This document shows positions 1-6,951 of a stretch of 64,000 nt of DNA, one piece after another. Within the stretch, counting starts at the first letter, position 1. Each line of letters starts with the position of its first letter. The DNA lies in contig DASRWC010000048.1 of the NCBI GenBank assembly GCA_035654795.1, positions 62,001-126,000 on the forward strand. Direction: 5' to 3'. The notes below the pieces were generated by a model. That model saw only the letters and a program-made list of their open reading frames with translations. It ran no database searches and was not told the origin of the DNA. The position numbers and the translations under genes were made by a program. The stretch comes from JAAYLC01 sp035654795 (GTDB lineage: Bacteria > Bacteroidota > Bacteroidia > Flavobacteriales > Flavobacteriaceae).

Positions 1-565
1 CATCTCCTGTGTCGGCTACAGCAGTACGTGAAGTTCTAATTTGCAGAACAACAGTGTTATCAGGATGCATGATTTTGTAGTTGTCAGTCTGAACAGCTGT
101 TACATACATCTTGTGCCCAATTCTCATATTGGTAATATCCACTTCAATTACATCCGGAAGATTTGCCGGAAGTGCTTTTACGCGAAGTCTTCGGTTTACA
201 ATTCGAAGTACCCCTCCTGCACGAACACCTCTGGAGCTTCCTACAGTTCTCACCGGAACTTCCATAGTAACTTCTTTATCATCAAAGATTTGGTAAAAAT
301 CGATATGAAGAATACGGTCTGTCACAGGGTGAAATTGAATGTCTTGAAGAATAGCGTTTACTTTAGTTCCGCCCAAATCAATCACAACGGTGTGCGCGTT
401 TGGAGTGTAAACCAAATCTTTAAATGCTTTTTCTTCTGCTGCAAAGCTGATTGGCTCGTTACCTCCGTAAACTACGCAAGGAACCATATCAGCATTACGT
501 AGGGCCTGAGTTGCTTTCTTGCCCACGCTTTCTCTTTTTGATCCTTTAATTGTAATAGATTTCAT
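1..565 (-). CDS. rplY: 50S ribosomal protein L25 (Ctc family), partial
   Basis: The minus strand reads an uninterrupted frame of 188 codons from the ATG at 565 to the window edge, so the C-terminus is missing. The product starts MKSITIKGSKRE and continues with VPCVVYGG, FHPVTDRILHIDF and VPVRTVG, which are typical of the 5S-rRNA-binding L25/Ctc family. The length already exceeds the short (about 95 aa) form, so this is the long two-domain (TL5/Ctc-like) version, with the L25 domain at about residues 1-90 and the Ctc C-terminal domain following. It lies downstream of prs on the same strand, with a terminator-like hairpin and its own promoter between them. Confidence 0.93.
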   Translation of the reverse strand, partial: MKSITIKGSKRESVGKKATQALRNADMVPCVVYGGNEPISFAAEEKAFKDLVYTPNAHTVVIDLGGTKVNAILQDIQFHPVTDRILHIDFYQIFDDKEVTMEVPVRTVGSSRGVRAGGVLRIVNRRLRVKALPANLPDVIEVDITNMRIGHKMYVTAVQTDNYKIMHPDNTVVLQIRTSRTAVADTGD

Positions 566-592
566 TCTGAATTAAATTTTAATGAACTAAAA

Positions 593-615
593 ACTCCCTT
601 AGTTTTTAAGGGAGT
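593..615 (-). terminator. rho-independent terminator after prs
   Basis: A perfect 9-bp inverted repeat (ACTCCCTTA at 593-601, TAAGGGAGT at 607-615, 5-nt loop) is followed on the minus strand by TTTTAG. It lies 48 bp past the prs stop. It also overlaps the expected transcription start of the rplY promoter at 617-645. Confidence 0.7.
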
Positions 616-616
616 G

Positions 617-645
617 CAAAGATACTTTTTATTTCTGATTACAAA
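617..645 (-). promoter_or_regulatory. predicted promoter of rplY
   Basis: On the minus strand TTTG (645-642), 17 nt, then TATCTTTG (624-617), matching the Bacteroidota -33/-7 consensus TTTG/TAnnTTTG. The start would fall near 610, inside the hairpin at 593-615. Confidence 0.6.
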
Positions 646-662
646 TGCGTTATAGCGATTTT

Positions 663-1601
663 TTACATTAGGAATTTTCCGCTAATGGATTTGTTTCCAT
701 TAACTGCGAGCATTACTTCGGCAAAAAGCTGAGCACAACTCAATACTTTAATTTTTGGATGTGGTTTTGACGGAATAGAATCGGTAACAATGAGTTCTTT
801 AAGCTGTGATTTTTCAATGCGTTCATACGCATTACCGGATAGCAGCGCATGGGTACAAATAGCCCTCACACTTAGTGCTCCGCGTTCCATCATTAAGTCT
901 GCCGCTGCGGTTAAAGTTCCTGCGGTATCTACCATATCATCCACAAGTACCACGTGTTTGTTTTTTACGTCTCCAATAAGCTCCATCAAAGAAATTACGT
1001 TGGCTTTCTCTCGTTGTTTGTAACAAATAACCACGTCACTTTCCAAAAACTTTGAATACGCGTAGGCTCGTTTGGATCCTCCCATATCGGGTGAAGCAAT
1101 GGTCAGGTTATCCAATTTAAGATTCCTTAGATAAGGAAGGAAAATAGTGGAAGCAAATAAATGGTCCACAGGTTTCTCAAAAAATCCTTGAATCTGATCA
1201 GCATGTAAGTCCATTGTAATAATCCGGGTTGCACCGGCAGTTTCAAGCATTTTTGCTACTAATTTGGCAGCGATAGGAACTCTAGGTTTATCTTTTCTGT
1301 CCTGCCTGGCCCATCCAAAATAAGGCAAAACAGCAGTAATATGACGTGCGGAAGCTCTTTTGGCAGCATCAATCATTAAAAGTAATTCCATTAAATGATC
1401 ACTATTCGGAAAGGTGGAGCCAATCAAAAAGACCCGGCTTCCTCGTACAGATTCTTCAAAAGAAGGCTGAAATTCACCGTCACTATAATGGGAGGTAATA
1501 ACTTTTCCTAACGGAATTCCGAAGGCATCGGCAATGGCTTGGCCAAGAACTTCACTTTGTTTACAAGCGAAAATTTTTGGTTCGGGAGCAAAAGTAGGCA
1601 T
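663..1601 (-). CDS. prs: ribose-phosphate pyrophosphokinase
   Basis: 312 aa enzyme making PRPP from ribose 5-phosphate and ATP, feeding purine, pyrimidine, histidine and NAD synthesis; cytoplasmic. Visible motifs: the catalytic/regulatory loop RIITMDLHADQIQGFF, and the PRPP-binding loop VVLVDDMVDTAGT near the C-terminal third. The open frame extends 28 codons further upstream, but that extension (MESLALFLFSLFP...) is not family-like and contains the -7 element at 1631-1638. The ATG at 1601, giving MPTFAPEPKIFACKQ, is therefore preferred and gives the normal family length. It is followed by its own terminator and then rplY, the usual flavobacterial order. Confidence 0.95.
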   Translation of the reverse strand: MPTFAPEPKIFACKQSEVLGQAIADAFGIPLGKVITSHYSDGEFQPSFEESVRGSRVFLIGSTFPNSDHLMELLLMIDAAKRASARHITAVLPYFGWARQDRKDKPRVPIAAKLVAKMLETAGATRIITMDLHADQIQGFFEKPVDHLFASTIFLPYLRNLKLDNLTIASPDMGGSKRAYAYSKFLESDVVICYKQREKANVISLMELIGDVKNKHVVLVDDMVDTAGTLTAAADLMMERGALSVRAICTHALLSGNAYERIEKSQLKELIVTDSIPSKPHPKIKVLSCAQLFAEVMLAVNGNKSISGKFLM

Positions 1602-1630
1602 GGCAGAGATAAGGTTTGAAATTGATGAGG

Positions 1631-1638
1631 CAAAGTTA
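1631..1638 (-). promoter_or_regulatory. -7 element of prs promoter
   Basis: The minus strand reads TAACTTTG, a perfect TAnnTTTG. It sits 29 bp upstream of the ATG at 1601 and inside the longer open frame, which argues for the shorter Prs. No clear -33 TTTG is present. Confidence 0.5.
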
Positions 1639-1751
1639 CTAATTAGAGGGAAAAGGGAGAAGAGAAAAAGTGCAAGAGATTCCACAAAGAAGTAGATCTT
1701 ATACTCATCTCAGGGAAATGATTTTTCCGGCATGACCGAATGATTTCAGAA

Positions 1752-1790
1752 CAAAAAAACCATCAGCTAAAGAAAAATAGCTAATGGTTT
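1752..1790 (-). terminator. terminator of tRNA-Leu
   Basis: 13-nt arms at 1757-1769 and 1778-1790 pair with one imperfect position. On the minus strand the stem is followed by a run of seven T. It starts 7 bp after the tRNA 3' end. Confidence 0.7.
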
Positions 1791-1796
1791 TATATG

Positions 1797-1878
1797 TACC
1801 TTGGGTGGGAATCGAACCCACACGTCCGAAGACACTGGATTTTGAATCCAGCGCGTCTACCAATTCCGCCACCAAGGC
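1797..1878 (-). tRNA. tRNA-Leu (CAA)
   Basis: Minus-strand cloverleaf of 82 nt. The acceptor stem GCCTTGG pairs with CCAAGGT (G-U closing pair), followed by the A discriminator; CCA is not encoded. The anticodon stem CTGGA/TCCAG holds the loop TTCAAAA, giving anticodon CAA. There is a long type II variable arm (TGTCTTCGGACG) and the T-loop GTGGGTTCGATTCCCAC. The class II shape and anticodon both specify leucine, UUG codon. Confidence 0.97.
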
Positions 1879-2090
1879 AAAAAGGAGGTATATGGAAAAT
1901 GGGATGCAAAAATAGGAATTAATTCTGCCGAATGAAAAAATCTTTCTCAAAATCGAAAAATATTTTTCCGATCGTTTTATAATTGACTGATTTTGTAGCA
2001 ATTTTGCACTTGCATTTTGCAAATAGTTAACTCCGTTTTATTTGTCAAATAGGGTCACATCATTGTATTTTCGTTGTCAATTTGATGGGT

Positions 2091-2519
2091 ATGAAAAATG
2101 AAAAACAACGCAAGTATGATATTGCATATTTGCGTATGGCAAGAGAATGGGCTCAGCTTTCTCACTGCGAAAGAAAGAAAGTAGGCGCTCTTATTGTTAA
2201 AGATAAAATGATAATCAGTGACGGATATAACGGTACTCCGACAGGTTTTGAAAACTTTTGTGAAGATGAAGACGGTTATACAAAATGGTATGTGCTACAC
2301 GCAGAGGCTAATGCTATTTTGAAAGTAGCTTCTTCTACCCAATCCTGCAAAGGCGCTACTTTATATATCACCATGTCACCATGTAAAGAGTGTAGTAAAC
2401 TAATTCACCAGGCGGGGATAACACGCCTGATTTTTCACAAAGCATATAAAGATGATTCAGGTCTGGATTTTCTGAGAAGAGCGGGGGTGGAGATTGAACA
2501 ATTAACAAATTTGGACTGA
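2091..2519 (+). CDS. dCMP deaminase (ComEB-like)
   Basis: 142 aa zinc-dependent cytidine/deoxycytidylate deaminase that probably converts dCMP to dUMP for thymidylate synthesis. The zinc and catalytic motifs are HAEANAI (His ligand and proton-shuttling Glu) and SPCKECSKL (two Cys ligands). The substrate loop SDGYNGTPTGFENFCED is typical of dCMP deaminases. In-frame TTG (2082) and ATG (2085) codons lie just upstream. The ATG at 2091 (MKNEKQRKYD) matches the family N-terminus best. A weak promoter (TTTG at 2041, TATTTTCG at 2066-2073) precedes it. It is followed after 7 bp by the CtpA-type protease, so the two are probably co-transcribed. Confidence 0.92.
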   Translation: MKNEKQRKYDIAYLRMAREWAQLSHCERKKVGALIVKDKMIISDGYNGTPTGFENFCEDEDGYTKWYVLHAEANAILKVASSTQSCKGATLYITMSPCKECSKLIHQAGITRLIFHKAYKDDSGLDFLRRAGVEIEQLTNLD

Positions 2520-2526
2520 TAGTCAA

Positions 2527-4134
2527 ATGAACAAAAAAATTCTTTTACCTATGTGGATTGGCCTCGCAATGGCCATCGGGGTCCTTATGGGTTCTAAATT
2601 AAGTTTTTCAGATTCTCCCGAAAAAATCTTTGCAACCAATTCCAAAAAAGATAAGCTGAATCGTCTTATTGACTACATCGACTATGAATATGTGGATAAA
2701 GTGAATACCGATAGTATAGTCGATGTAACCGTAAACCGTATTCTAGAAAATCTTGATCCGCATTCGGTTTATATCCCCGGGAAAGATTATGCACATAGTG
2801 CGGACGATATGAGAGGAGTTTTTACCGGAATAGGAGTGTCCTTCTATATGTATAATGACAGCATTGCGGTAATCAAACCCGTGTCGGGCGGACCGGCTGA
2901 AGCTGCGGGGATAATGTCCGGCGATAGAATATTGGCAGCAGACGGTAAAACGCTTCACGGCTCGGAAATTAACAGAGACAGCATCGCAGAATATCTTAAA
3001 GGCGAAATAAATAGTAAAGTGGTTCTGAGTGTGTTTCGACCAAAAACTCAAAAGGTTTTCACCGTAAATCTTAGACGCAAACAAATTCCGCTCGCCAGCA
3101 TTGATGCTGCTTATAAGTTGACAAATGATTTGGGATATATAAAAATCAATCGGTTTGCAGAAACTACTTTTAACGAATTTGAGGAGGCTCTGGAGCAATT
3201 AAAACGGAAAGGCATCAACAAACTTGTATTGGACCTTCGGAATAATCCCGGGGGATATATTTCTACAGCCGAACGCGTGATTGACGAATTTCTGGAAAAA
3301 AACAAACTCATCCTCATAACTAAGAACAAAGTTGGGGATGTCACAAAAACCTATGCCACAAAGCGGGGGCAATTTGAACATGGAAGACTCTATGTATTAA
3401 TTAATGAAAATTCTGCCTCTGCCAGTGAAATAGTTGCCGGAGCACTTCAGGACAATGATAAAGGAACCATCATAGGTCGTCGTTCCTTTGGAAAAGGACT
3501 GGTGCAGCGTGAAATGGCGCTTGGAGACGGTAGCGCAGTGCGTCTCACGGTAGCTCGATATTATACCCCTACCGGGCGATCCATCCAGAGACCCTATGGT
3601 CAAGGAAACAAAGTCTATTTCAAAGAGTATGAGAATCGTTATAGAAATGGGGAATTGATTCATGCAGATAGCATCAAAGTAGCCGATTCACTGAAATTCT
3701 TCACACCAAAAGGAAAAATAGTTTATGGCGGCGGTGGTATTATCCCCGATGTTTTTGTTCCCAAGGATACAAGTCTGGAAAATGAGACGTTACAATTTGT
3801 ATTAAAAAACGGTTTCGTTAGCTATTATATTTTCGAATTCTTAGATAAAAATCGGGATCTTTTTAAAGAAATTGAATTTGAAGATTTTAGACACAATTTT
3901 GAAGTGGATGACGAACTTGCACATGATTTTGTGATTTATACGCGACTTGATGAAGCTCATATAGACATTTCTAATTATGCACCGGAATTAAAAAGGATTC
4001 TAAAGGCTACCTTGGCACAGCAACTTTACGGCGATCAGGAATTCGAAATTATTATGAATCAGGCAGACCCGATGATTTTAAAAGTTCTGGAACTTGAGTC
4101 GCAAAATCACCTCGATAATTTAAATAGACCCTGA
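2527..4134 (+). CDS. C-terminal processing peptidase (S41A, CtpA/Tsp-like)
   Basis: 535 aa periplasmic serine protease that trims or degrades proteins from their C-terminus. An uncleaved or cleavable hydrophobic N-terminus (about residues 5-25) is followed by a short helical region, a PDZ domain (about 85-165, GIGVSFYMYNDSIAVIKPV) and the S41 catalytic domain. By alignment with E. coli Tsp, the catalytic Ser-Lys dyad is S298 (in SASASEI) and K323 (in FGKG), with D309 at the third conserved position. About 150 residues follow the protease core, as in other Bacteroidota members. It lies 7 bp after the dCMP deaminase, with no known functional link to it. Confidence 0.93.
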   Translation: MNKKILLPMWIGLAMAIGVLMGSKLSFSDSPEKIFATNSKKDKLNRLIDYIDYEYVDKVNTDSIVDVTVNRILENLDPHSVYIPGKDYAHSADDMRGVFTGIGVSFYMYNDSIAVIKPVSGGPAEAAGIMSGDRILAADGKTLHGSEINRDSIAEYLKGEINSKVVLSVFRPKTQKVFTVNLRRKQIPLASIDAAYKLTNDLGYIKINRFAETTFNEFEEALEQLKRKGINKLVLDLRNNPGGYISTAERVIDEFLEKNKLILITKNKVGDVTKTYATKRGQFEHGRLYVLINENSASASEIVAGALQDNDKGTIIGRRSFGKGLVQREMALGDGSAVRLTVARYYTPTGRSIQRPYGQGNKVYFKEYENRYRNGELIHADSIKVADSLKFFTPKGKIVYGGGGIIPDVFVPKDTSLENETLQFVLKNGFVSYYIFEFLDKNRDLFKEIEFEDFRHNFEVDDELAHDFVIYTRLDEAHIDISNYAPELKRILKATLAQQLYGDQEFEIIMNQADPMILKVLELESQNHLDNLNRP

Positions 4135-4140
4135 AAGCTG

Positions 4141-4177
4141 AAAAATACGTTTCTATTTTAATCTAAGATGAGAAACG
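4141..4177 (-). terminator. terminator after the marC operon
   Basis: Arms CGTTTCT (4148-4154) and AGAAACG (4171-4177) pair perfectly. On the minus strand they are followed by TATTTTT. It sits between the convergent protease gene and the 65-aa membrane protein gene. Confidence 0.5.
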
Positions 4178-4195
4178 AATCGGCAATCCAAAAAT

Positions 4196-4393
4196 TTATT
4201 TTTTAACCTTCTCCGCGATTTGCCGAGACAAGAGCAAAATGAGAAGCAGTAAAAAGGCACATAACCCCGCAAGAATACTGACTAAGGCAATAGAACTCTC
4301 TCCCTCAAAAACATGAGCACTGTCTAGTTTAAAAAGATTAATTCCAATCACCACCAAGATCAGCGCCATCAAAATGTAGATGAATATTTTCAT
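4196..4393 (-). CDS. small two-helix membrane protein
   Basis: 65 aa, with hydrophobic helices at about residues 4-22 and 36-57 joined by a short acidic loop, and a basic tail (EKVKK). The ATG at 4393 lies one base past the marC stop codon, so translation is probably coupled to marC. I do not recognise a named family; similar short proteins are common in Flavobacteriia. Coupling and membrane location suggest a role near MarC, but nothing in the sequence shows what that is. Confidence 0.7.
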   Translation of the reverse strand: MKIFIYILMALILVVIGINLFKLDSAHVFEGESSIALVSILAGLCAFLLLLILLLSRQIAEKVKK

Positions 4394-4394
4394 A

Positions 4395-5027
4395 TTAAAA
4401 ACGATTTAAAATAACAGAAACCGGGCTTTGCCCTTCTATTCCGGCAACTCCAAAGATCTGTTGAATGTTTGAAGTGAAAAGTTTCACCGCTATAGCCAAC
4501 AAAATTACACCAAATATTTTTTGAATGATGACAATACCATTCTGTCCTAATAATTTTTCCAATTTAGAAGATGTTTTCAAAACGGCATAGACCACAAGTG
4601 AGTTGAGGATGATGGCAATAATAATATTTTCAGCATAATACTCAGCTCTCAGAAAAACAAGGGTACTCAGACTTCCCGGACCGGCTAATAAAGGAAATGC
4701 AAGCGGAAATACGCTTGCCACTCGTGGTGTGGTATTCCCCTCTTTAAATAATGTTATCCCTAAAATCATTTCCAAGGCTATAAAAAATAAAATAAAGGCT
4801 CCGGCTACGGCAAATTCGTTTACACTTACGCCAATCAAGTTCAAAATGCTCTCGCCAAGAAAAAGGAAAATGATCATTACCACCGCTGCAATGATAGAAG
4901 CTCTTCCCGAATTCAAATGGCCTGCTTTCTCGCGTAAACCAATAATAATGGGTATGCTGCCAATAATATCAATAACAGCAAACAACACCATTGTAGCAGA
5001 AACAATCTCTTGAATATTAAAATTCAT
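4395..5027 (-). CDS. MarC family integral membrane protein
   Basis: 210 aa, six predicted transmembrane helices, with the MarC/YhgN family signatures AVIDIIGSIPIIIGL near the N-terminus and FPLAFPLLAGPGSLSTLV in the middle. Despite the name, the family has no proven role in antibiotic resistance; its substrate is unknown. The ATG at 5027 follows a good -7 element at 5046-5053. It is the first gene of a two-gene unit with the 65-aa membrane protein, and is divergent from the DUF3109 gene. Confidence 0.9.
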   Translation of the reverse strand: MNFNIQEIVSATMVLFAVIDIIGSIPIIIGLREKAGHLNSGRASIIAAVVMIIFLFLGESILNLIGVSVNEFAVAGAFILFFIALEMILGITLFKEGNTTPRVASVFPLAFPLLAGPGSLSTLVFLRAEYYAENIIIAIILNSLVVYAVLKTSSKLEKLLGQNGIVIIQKIFGVILLAIAVKLFTSNIQQIFGVAGIEGQSPVSVILNRF

Positions 5028-5045
5028 GTTTATTTTTTAAGAAGG

Positions 5046-5053
5046 CAAAATTA
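5046..5053 (-). promoter_or_regulatory. -7 element of marC promoter
   Basis: The minus strand reads TAATTTTG, a perfect TAnnTTTG, 18 bp before the marC ATG. No convincing -33 element is seen. Confidence 0.45.
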
Positions 5054-5123
5054 CACTACCGGTAAATATAGCGCATCTTGTTTTATGGCGGTTTTAACAC
5101 AGCTTTTTAGAGTTATTAATTCT

Positions 5124-5131
5124 TATTTTTG
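5124..5131 (+). promoter_or_regulatory. -7 element; likely leaderless start of DUF3109 gene
   Basis: TATTTTTG ends only 4 bp before the ATG at 5136. The expected transcription start would fall on or next to the start codon, so the mRNA is probably leaderless. Confidence 0.5.
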
Positions 5132-5135
5132 CACC

Positions 5136-5705
5136 ATGTTTCAATTAGGAAAAACCATAGTTTCAGAAGACATAATCGAAAAAGATTTTGTTTGCAATCT
5201 CAATGCCTGCAAAGGTGCTTGTTGTATTGAAGGTGATGCCGGAGCTCCACTAGAGAAAGAAGAAGTGGATATTCTTTGGAATTTATATCCAAAGATCAAG
5301 CCCTTTCTACGCCCTCAAGGCATTCGTGCTATTGAGCAACAAGGAACTCATGTGGAAACCCCGGGAGGAGAATTTGAAACTCCCTTGGTAAACGGAGGAG
5401 AATGTGCTTATGTGACTTTTACAGAAACCGGAATTGCTACTTGCGGAATTGAAGATGCCTATAACGCCGGAGTTATTGATTTTCAAAAACCGGTTTCCTG
5501 CCATCTTTATCCCATTAGAGTGCAGGAATATAGTGAGTTTTCTGCTCTTAATTATCACAGATGGCCTATCTGTGATCCTGCTTGTGCCCTCGGGAAAGAA
5601 CTCCGGGTGCCAATCTATAAATTTGTGAAAAACGCCCTCATTAGGAAATTTGGGGAAGACTGGTATCTTGAGCTGGAAAAAATAGCAACAGAAATGGGAA
5701 AATAG
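5136..5705 (+). CDS. DUF3109 / YkgJ-like cysteine-cluster protein
   Basis: 189 aa. Cysteine groups read CNLNACKGACC near the N-terminus, GECAYV, TCGIEDAYNAG, SCHLYPIRV and CDPACALGK. This pattern belongs to the YkgJ/DUF3109 zinc- or iron-cluster family, common in Bacteroidota; function unknown. The open frame runs 42 codons further upstream, but that part crosses the -7 element at 5124-5131 and is not family-like, so the ATG at 5136 (MFQLGKTIV) is chosen. Confidence 0.88.
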   Translation: MFQLGKTIVSEDIIEKDFVCNLNACKGACCIEGDAGAPLEKEEVDILWNLYPKIKPFLRPQGIRAIEQQGTHVETPGGEFETPLVNGGECAYVTFTETGIATCGIEDAYNAGVIDFQKPVSCHLYPIRVQEYSEFSALNYHRWPICDPACALGKELRVPIYKFVKNALIRKFGEDWYLELEKIATEMGK

Positions 5706-5791
5706 AAACTTGAATTGAAGTTTCTACTCATTAACACTCTTCAATTTCTTTGAAATTGAAGCTCATAAATTTCGGATACAAAATCAAATCT

Positions 5792-6841
5792 ATGTTTGAC
5801 AATAAAGACAGTAGTAGAAGTAGTATTGAACAATTGGGAGAGTTCGGTCTGATTGATCATCTAACAAAGAATTTTAAAATACGAAGGAATTCTACCGTAA
5901 AAGGTGTGGGCGATGATGCGGCAGTTATCGCGTGTCATTCCAATGAAGAAATGGTCGTCACTACTGATATGCTTGTAGAACATGTACATTTCGACCTGAG
6001 CTACATGCCTCTGAAACATTTAGGATATAAGGCTGTTGTTGTGAACCTTTCGGATGTTTATGCCATGAATGCCGAGGCTACTCAAATCACAGTTTCTATT
6101 GCAGTTTCGAATAGATTTCCCGTTGAGGCCCTTGAAGAATTGTATGCAGGAATCATGACTGCCGCAGAGGTTTATAATGTGGATGTAGTTGGCGGAGACA
6201 CAACTTCTTCAACTACAGGATTAACTATTTCCGTCACTGCCCTGGGAAAAGTGAAAAAAGGAGAAGCCGTCTATCGAAACGGAGCCAAAGAAAATGATTT
6301 ACTTGTAGTCTCCGGAGACCTGGGAGCCGCATATATGGGCTTACAAATATTAGAACGTGAAAAGCAAGTTTTTCTGGTAAATCCAAATTCACAACCTGAT
6401 TTAGAACCCTATTCCTACTTGGTGGAACGTCAACTTAAACCGGAAGCACGCAAAGATATTCCGCCATTGTTGAAAGAATTGGGAGTGCGCCCTACTGCGA
6501 TGATTGATATTTCCGACGGACTATCTTCAGAGATTTTTCATATCTGCAAACAGTCAGGTGTGGGATGTCATCTTTATGAAAATAAAATTCCTTTAGACCC
6601 TCAAGTTATTGCTACCTGTGAAGAGTTTAATCTAGATAGTACCACTATTGCCCTTAGTGGAGGTGAAGATTACGAATTGCTTTTTACAATTTCAATGGAC
6701 GATTTTCCAAAGATAAAAGGTAATCCCCACCTAACAGTAATTGGCCATATGACACAAGATCCCGGGAAATATCTAATAACCAGAGCTGATACACGCATAC
6801 CACTTAAAGCGAGAGGATGGCAAGCTTTCGATCCAAAATGA
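5792..6841 (+). CDS. thiL: thiamine-monophosphate kinase
   Basis: 349 aa cytoplasmic enzyme that phosphorylates thiamine monophosphate to the cofactor thiamine diphosphate. The ATP/Mg motifs are visible: GVGDDAAVI, TTDMLVEHVHFDL, VVGGDTTSS and GDLGAAYMGLQIL, and the C-terminal ALSGGEDYELLFT. The frame is open from a TTG at 5750, but the ATG at 5792 (MFDNKDSSRSSIEQLGEFGL) fits the family. A near-consensus -7 element (TAAATTTC, 5767-5774) lies between the two. No TPP riboswitch was recognised upstream. Confidence 0.95.
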   Translation: MFDNKDSSRSSIEQLGEFGLIDHLTKNFKIRRNSTVKGVGDDAAVIACHSNEEMVVTTDMLVEHVHFDLSYMPLKHLGYKAVVVNLSDVYAMNAEATQITVSIAVSNRFPVEALEELYAGIMTAAEVYNVDVVGGDTTSSTTGLTISVTALGKVKKGEAVYRNGAKENDLLVVSGDLGAAYMGLQILEREKQVFLVNPNSQPDLEPYSYLVERQLKPEARKDIPPLLKELGVRPTAMIDISDGLSSEIFHICKQSGVGCHLYENKIPLDPQVIATCEEFNLDSTTIALSGGEDYELLFTISMDDFPKIKGNPHLTVIGHMTQDPGKYLITRADTRIPLKARGWQAFDPK

Positions 6842-6849
6842 GAGTGAGC

Positions 6850-6893
6850 ATTTTCTTATCTTAAAGCGATGGACTAAATGCATCTAAGAAAAT
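6850..6893 (+). repeat. 9-bp inverted repeat after thiL
   Basis: ATTTTCTTA (6850-6858) and TAAGAAAAT (6885-6893) are perfect inverted copies around a 26-nt loop, between thiL and the restriction-modification genes. It may be a weak terminator for thiL, since there is no T-run beyond TTA. It also marks the left boundary of the locus. Confidence 0.35.
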
Positions 6894-6910
6894 TATAGCA
6901 CTCGGTTTAC

Positions 6911-6918
6911 TATATTTG
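6911..6918 (+). promoter_or_regulatory. -7 element of the restriction-modification operon
   Basis: TATATTTG, a perfect TAnnTTTG, 33 bp before the methylase ATG. There is no good TTTG 17-21 bp upstream. Confidence 0.45.
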
Positions 6919-6951
6919 TTCACGATCGAATTCTTTTCTCATTAAGCGTTA

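Noticed and set aside
41..502. 153-aa plus-strand frame antisense to rplY
   Set aside because: It is the shadow of the conserved L25 coding strand and has no protein-like composition.
1602..1685. 28-residue N-terminal extension of Prs
   Set aside because: It contains the -7 promoter element and is not like the family N-terminus.
1705..2022. 105-aa minus-strand frame
   Set aside because: It runs straight through tRNA-Leu and its terminator, so it cannot be a real gene.
5706..5791. TPP riboswitch upstream of thiL
   Set aside because: The gap is too short and lacks the conserved CUGAGA and thi-box segments.
6850..6893. Inverted repeat considered as an insertion-element end or attachment site
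   Set aside because: There is no matching copy after the nuclease gene at about 9305, no target duplication and no recombinase gene; kept only as a repeat or weak terminator.
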